Source: Sipunculus nudus (lineage: Eukaryota; Annelida; Sipuncula; Golfingiida; Sipunculidae). Taken from it: a stretch of DNA of 64,000 nucleotides. Both the position numbers and the translations under genes were made by a program. The DNA lies in assembly GCA_026874595.1 (NCBI GenBank), contig CM049320.1:31408214-31472213 (forward strand), read 5' to 3'. Below the pieces are notes generated by a model that saw only the letters and a list, made by a program, of their open reading frames with translations, was not told where the DNA came from and searched no databases. Shown piece after piece: positions 62,240 to 64,000 of the stretch (position 1 is the first letter of the stretch; each line of letters starts with the position of its first letter).

Positions 62240-63323
62240 CTTTTGAAAGGTAATTGTAATCCATATCTGCGTCAATATTTTGCATTTCATGCAGACTTTT
62301 ATAGAAAAAAGAGTGAATTAACAGTTGTGCCTTCTAAGGCCAATGACAGAAATAAATCTAAGGAATTAAATTTAAAAGCCTTAGCCTACCCGCATCATAT
62401 CATATTTGTTTAATGAATTGAAAATTTTTATATAGGTTTGCGTTGTAAAATTGTTCAATTTTGGTGTAAATCCAAGCGTAAATAACCCAAGAATGAGTGT
62501 TATATGAAGTTTTATAACATTTATGTTTACACTAGGATGTAGAATGTGACCATATGGCCATTTGTGGAGAGCGAAGCATGAGGTCTCAGAGGACAATGAC
62601 GTTATGCAACGCGACGTTTACCTGAAATGTGTCATAGGGGCACGGTTGTTGTTCGTTGTGTTTATATTCCAGGACAGCAGTACCACGAAGTCCAGGGTTT
62701 CTTCAAAATATTTTCAATTTAACAGTTCAAAGGAATATCGCAGGTTTAGTTAACATTCCAACACTATCTTCCGCGCAGGGATTTAAACCGAAATGCTCAC
62801 AGCTGCCTGAGTATGGTGATTTCTACCTAGCAAGTAAATAGAAACCTTTGAACTGACTGTTAACTAAGCAGCTCAGGCCAGTTGCTAATATGGAATAAAA
62901 CAGTTTGTAACATTCCTCTGCCCAATCGATGGTCCGCTTTATTTGATTATACATAAAATAAATATAATCGAAATTGTGCCATGCATTATGAGGAAGAAAA
63001 ATTACCGGGTATTCACTTCTAGGGTGTACTGGCATAACTGAATACCTAAACATTTAGCAAGCGATCAACACAGCATCTAACCTTTAGCACATCGTGAAAG
63101 GAAAAGCAGGCAATGTTCTTACGGGTCGATGCCATGATTTTAACCAATGTGAACAACGAACATAACCCACTGTTCCCATGGGTGCTCAAAATAATTGTTC
63201 CATATCACTGCCAATACCCGTTATATTACTCTATAACAGTACCATCTGTGTCGGTCGCCTATTAGACGTGGGATGAATTATACTTGCACGGTGTCTTTTC
63301 AGATTCTTCTAATCAGCTTAACA
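62240..63323 (+). repeat. Upstream paralogue of the DUF268-type gene, lacking element C
   Basis: Colinear with 36900-37293 joined to 40274-40925. It gives the empty target of element C at about 62612-62620 and the conserved GAATTATACTTGCACGGTGT plus TCTTTTCAGATTCTTC block before the second start codon. Confidence 0.8.
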
Positions 63324-63408
63324 ATGGCGTTTCTATTTCGCATAGCCGTGGCGTTTTTTGTGACACTCCTGTTGATTTCTTTGATGTTGTTTTCGAAGTG
63401 GAAAGCAG
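63324..63408 (+). CDS. Exon 1 of a second DUF268-type gene copy, with altered splice donor
   Basis: ATG at 63324. The peptide starts MAFLFRIAVAFFVTLLLISL and continues MLFSKWKAG, the same 85-base signal-anchor exon as at 40926. The boundary reads CAG|GGAGGA where the first gene has CAG|GTAGGA, so the donor T is lost. Unless another donor is used, this copy cannot splice normally. The rest of the gene lies mostly outside the window. Confidence 0.65.
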
Positions 63409-63727
63409 GGAGGACCCTTTTTGTATCTGGATCAGTTTTATGAATGTGATTTCTAGACCAAAAAATAAGAAGAAAACTGGTTAATCTTGTTTTGATAGTT
63501 TGACAAATAATTGTCAAAGATTTTTTCGTTTGAAATGAAATTGTCTTTGCCGGGGCTTGAAACGAGATAGAAGAGATTTTGAAGCTGCCCTTTATAAAGA
63601 AATGTTACGAAGTCAGTTAAAGTTGCATTTGCCGATCCGAACTAAAGGTGCAGATGTATTGCTGAAATGTAGGTAAATTTATTCTTATGCGTATAATTTA
63701 AAATGGCATTTTGTTTATATATTTTAG

Positions 63728-63775
63728 ATCCGATGAAAGATTTGCTTTCTCAGAAGATTTCAGTTGGTCGTCCAG
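63728..63775 (+). CDS. Mini-exon of the second gene copy (intact)
   Basis: Acceptor TATATATTTTAG, 48 bases, donor CAG|GTTGGG. The phase-1 translation is DPMKDLLSQKISVGRP, three residues different from mini-exon 1 of the first gene. Its presence shows that at least one stem mini-exon predates the gene duplication. Confidence 0.75.
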
Positions 63776-64000
63776 GTTGGGGTTCCTACAATAATTGATA
63801 TCCATTCAGATGGATTTCATTGGTTTATCAATGTTGGGCTTCGTGTTAGAATATATGTAGGCATTTTGTTAGGAAAAGGCTAATACATAATATAAATCCA
63901 CATTAACTTACAAGTCAACGAAAGTGAACTGAAAATCCTAATCAATATAAGCATTATACTAGATAAAGCACATTTTTGCCAAGGGAAGCATTAATCTTAA

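Overview
The window looks like nuclear DNA from an invertebrate animal, most likely a bivalve mollusc. The grounds are AT-rich sequence with intron-bearing genes, many (TA)n tracts, tRNA-derived SINE pieces, LINE remnants, and AGCTCAG...GTCCGTCCG non-autonomous elements of a kind common in mollusc genomes. Species cannot be read from the sequence. No bacterial-style operons, rRNA genes or CRISPR arrays were seen. Almost every open frame under about 90 codons appears to be chance or repeat-derived.

Left half (1-33.3 kb): repeat DNA with layered duplications. A degraded LINE ORF1 (about 0.55-1.39 kb) is followed by units of about 5 kb that recur at 1372, 6627, 11525 and 24150. The units are themselves built from degenerate monomers of roughly 140-175 bp. 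A block of about 12.6 kb (8009-20625) is then repeated directly (20626-33290) with very high visible identity. It carries one full element with asymmetric terminal repeats (A), most of a second (B), and a short inverted-repeat element. A 1.29-kb TIR element with a TA target duplication sits at 1939-3230, and the sister units supply its empty site.

Middle (33.3-40.9 kb): unique AT-rich DNA, a 47-bp minisatellite, tRNA-like SINE fragments and a third element (C). Element C has an empty site in a paralogous segment near 62.6 kb.

Gene region (40.9-51.1 kb): the clearest gene is a plus-strand DUF268-type protein. Exon 1 encodes a hydrophobic signal anchor. A run of eight 48-nt, phase 1-1 mini-exons follows, three intact and five decayed. 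One large last exon (46261-47136) carries the methyltransferase-like domain and has a one-base frameshift in a T run. A paralogous start of the same gene (exon 1 and one mini-exon) lies at the right edge, 63324-63775. Next comes a fragmentary gene resembling invertebrate P2X7-like intracellular-domain proteins (49194-50994), with the cysteine-rich middle absent.

Right flank (51-64 kb): mostly non-coding AT-rich DNA with microsatellites, a minus-strand LINE reverse-transcriptase 3' remnant (57.6-58.4 kb), a TACCTG array, and a rearranged, partly inverted paralogue of the 35.2-42 kb region. The window therefore looks like a duplication-prone, transposon-rich locus holding one lineage-expanded membrane-anchored gene family and scattered pseudogene pieces.
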